A stretch of DNA of 63,941 nt, taken from NCBI GenBank assembly GCA_030835025.1, contig JAUQWS010000021.1, positions 1 through 63,941 on the forward strand, read 5' to 3'. Within the stretch, counting starts at the first letter, position 1. Every line of letters starts with the position of its first letter. This DNA comes from Ignavibacteria bacterium. Its GTDB lineage: Bacteria; Bacteroidota; Ignavibacteria; Tepidaquicellales; OLB5. A model generated the notes under the pieces. The model saw only the letters and a program-made list of their open reading frames with translations, did no database searches and was not told the origin of the DNA. Of this stretch, positions 63,828 through 63,941 are shown one piece after another. The translations under genes were made by a program, and so were the position numbers.

Positions 63828-63941
63828 TAAAAGCTTCCATACCCCATCATTCTATCTGAAATATTAATTACGGGGATCTTGATATTTACAATGGGGGTTT
63901 TGGTTTTGACCGGCTCACCCGCGCCGGTGATTCATTTCTTT

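Larger units (their letters stand above)
63350..63920 (+). repeat. Long degenerate tandem duplication (period about 310-327 bp)
   Basis: Landmarks recur in order: CAGAACGCAGATGACACTG (63355, 63666), CCCCCGA(C/T)T, ACAATGGTTAAATTAAAA and ATAATGGTTAAATCAAAA (63435, 63762), the CCCCCCTTTG palindrome (63474, 63802), and AATGGGGGTT(C/T) (63564, 63890). The last copy is cut by the window end. Confidence 0.65.
62576..63941. other. Gene-poor terminal tract built of diverged repeats
   Basis: No credible coding gene. Small open frames on both strands here are translations of palindromes (their peptides read like 'PSPTWRG' or 'PLCTKGG'). The tract holds two copies of a 58-bp double palindrome, two CCCCCCTTTG palindromes, three copies of a GATGACACTGATGAAACGG element, a short direct repeat, an inverted pair of TTTTTACTTTTG elements and a long degenerate duplication. 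The window edge cuts it off. Confidence 0.75.

Noticed and set aside
62576-63941. Open frames of 60-102 residues in the terminal tract
   Set aside because: They are translations of palindromic repeats (peptides such as PSPTWRG and PLCTKGG), lack homology-like composition and overlap repeat copies on both strands.

Overview
The window looks like a chromosomal segment of a Bacteroidota/Chlorobiota-group bacterium, most likely an Ignavibacteria-like lineage. Reasons: a SprA-type type IX secretion (T9SS) translocon protein of about 2,200 residues; two secreted proteins ending in the 'NYPNPFNP' T9SS sorting domain; a YtxJ bacillithiol-linked protein; a YbeY with the Bacteroidota-type HxxxH...D signature; and several upstream regions carrying the Bacteroidota promoter box TAnnTTTG, two of them with a TTG exactly 20 bp upstream. 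TTG starts are frequent. Species-level identity is inference.

Layout. 1-3.1 kb (minus): the N-terminal part of a PLP aminotransferase, an aldehyde dehydrogenase and an HNH endonuclease. 3.4-15 kb (plus): sprA, a SemiSWEET gene, tRNA-Arg and tRNA-His, secD, secF and purA, i.e. the Sec and T9SS export machinery close together. 15-33 kb (minus): a T9SS metalloprotease with small secreted neighbours, the tight run prfB-lolE-ubiE (prfB needs a programmed +1 frameshift), then ybeY-smg-topA-tldD-tldE-xer, a gamma carbonic anhydrase, a DUF3108 protein, a C-terminal processing protease and TspO. 32-39.5 kb (minus): a deoC / aldehyde dehydrogenase neighbourhood that includes a half-length aldehyde dehydrogenase lacking catalytic residues, plus ytxJ, a 42-residue membrane protein, a DUF4476 protein and a TPR protein.

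39.6-44.3 kb (plus): an S9 peptidase, folD, prmA and ppx/gppA as a close-packed run, then a tRNA-Lys on the opposite strand. 44.6-47.9 kb (minus): a 13-repeat T9SS cargo protein and a TrmB-family regulator with a candidate double operator. 48-59 kb (plus): a radical SAM protein, an AraC regulator, a methyltransferase, an LVIVD lipoprotein, and an alpha-glucan cluster (glgB, DUF1697, GH57, malQ) that meets a convergent ppk2. 59.6-62.6 kb (minus): a secreted HExxH protein, a TPR protein, DinB and NUDIX. The last 1.36 kb has no credible gene and is built of diverged palindromic and direct repeats.

Most genes are housekeeping or export genes. I found no phage, transposase, CRISPR array or obvious defence system. 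The least ordinary items are the composite repeat tract at the right end, the paired GGTGA sites upstream of the TrmB gene, the catalytically empty short aldehyde dehydrogenase near deoC, the Lys/Thr-rich insertion with a 30-bp tandem repeat in SecD, and a TldD with a Tat-like leader whose TldE partner has none.
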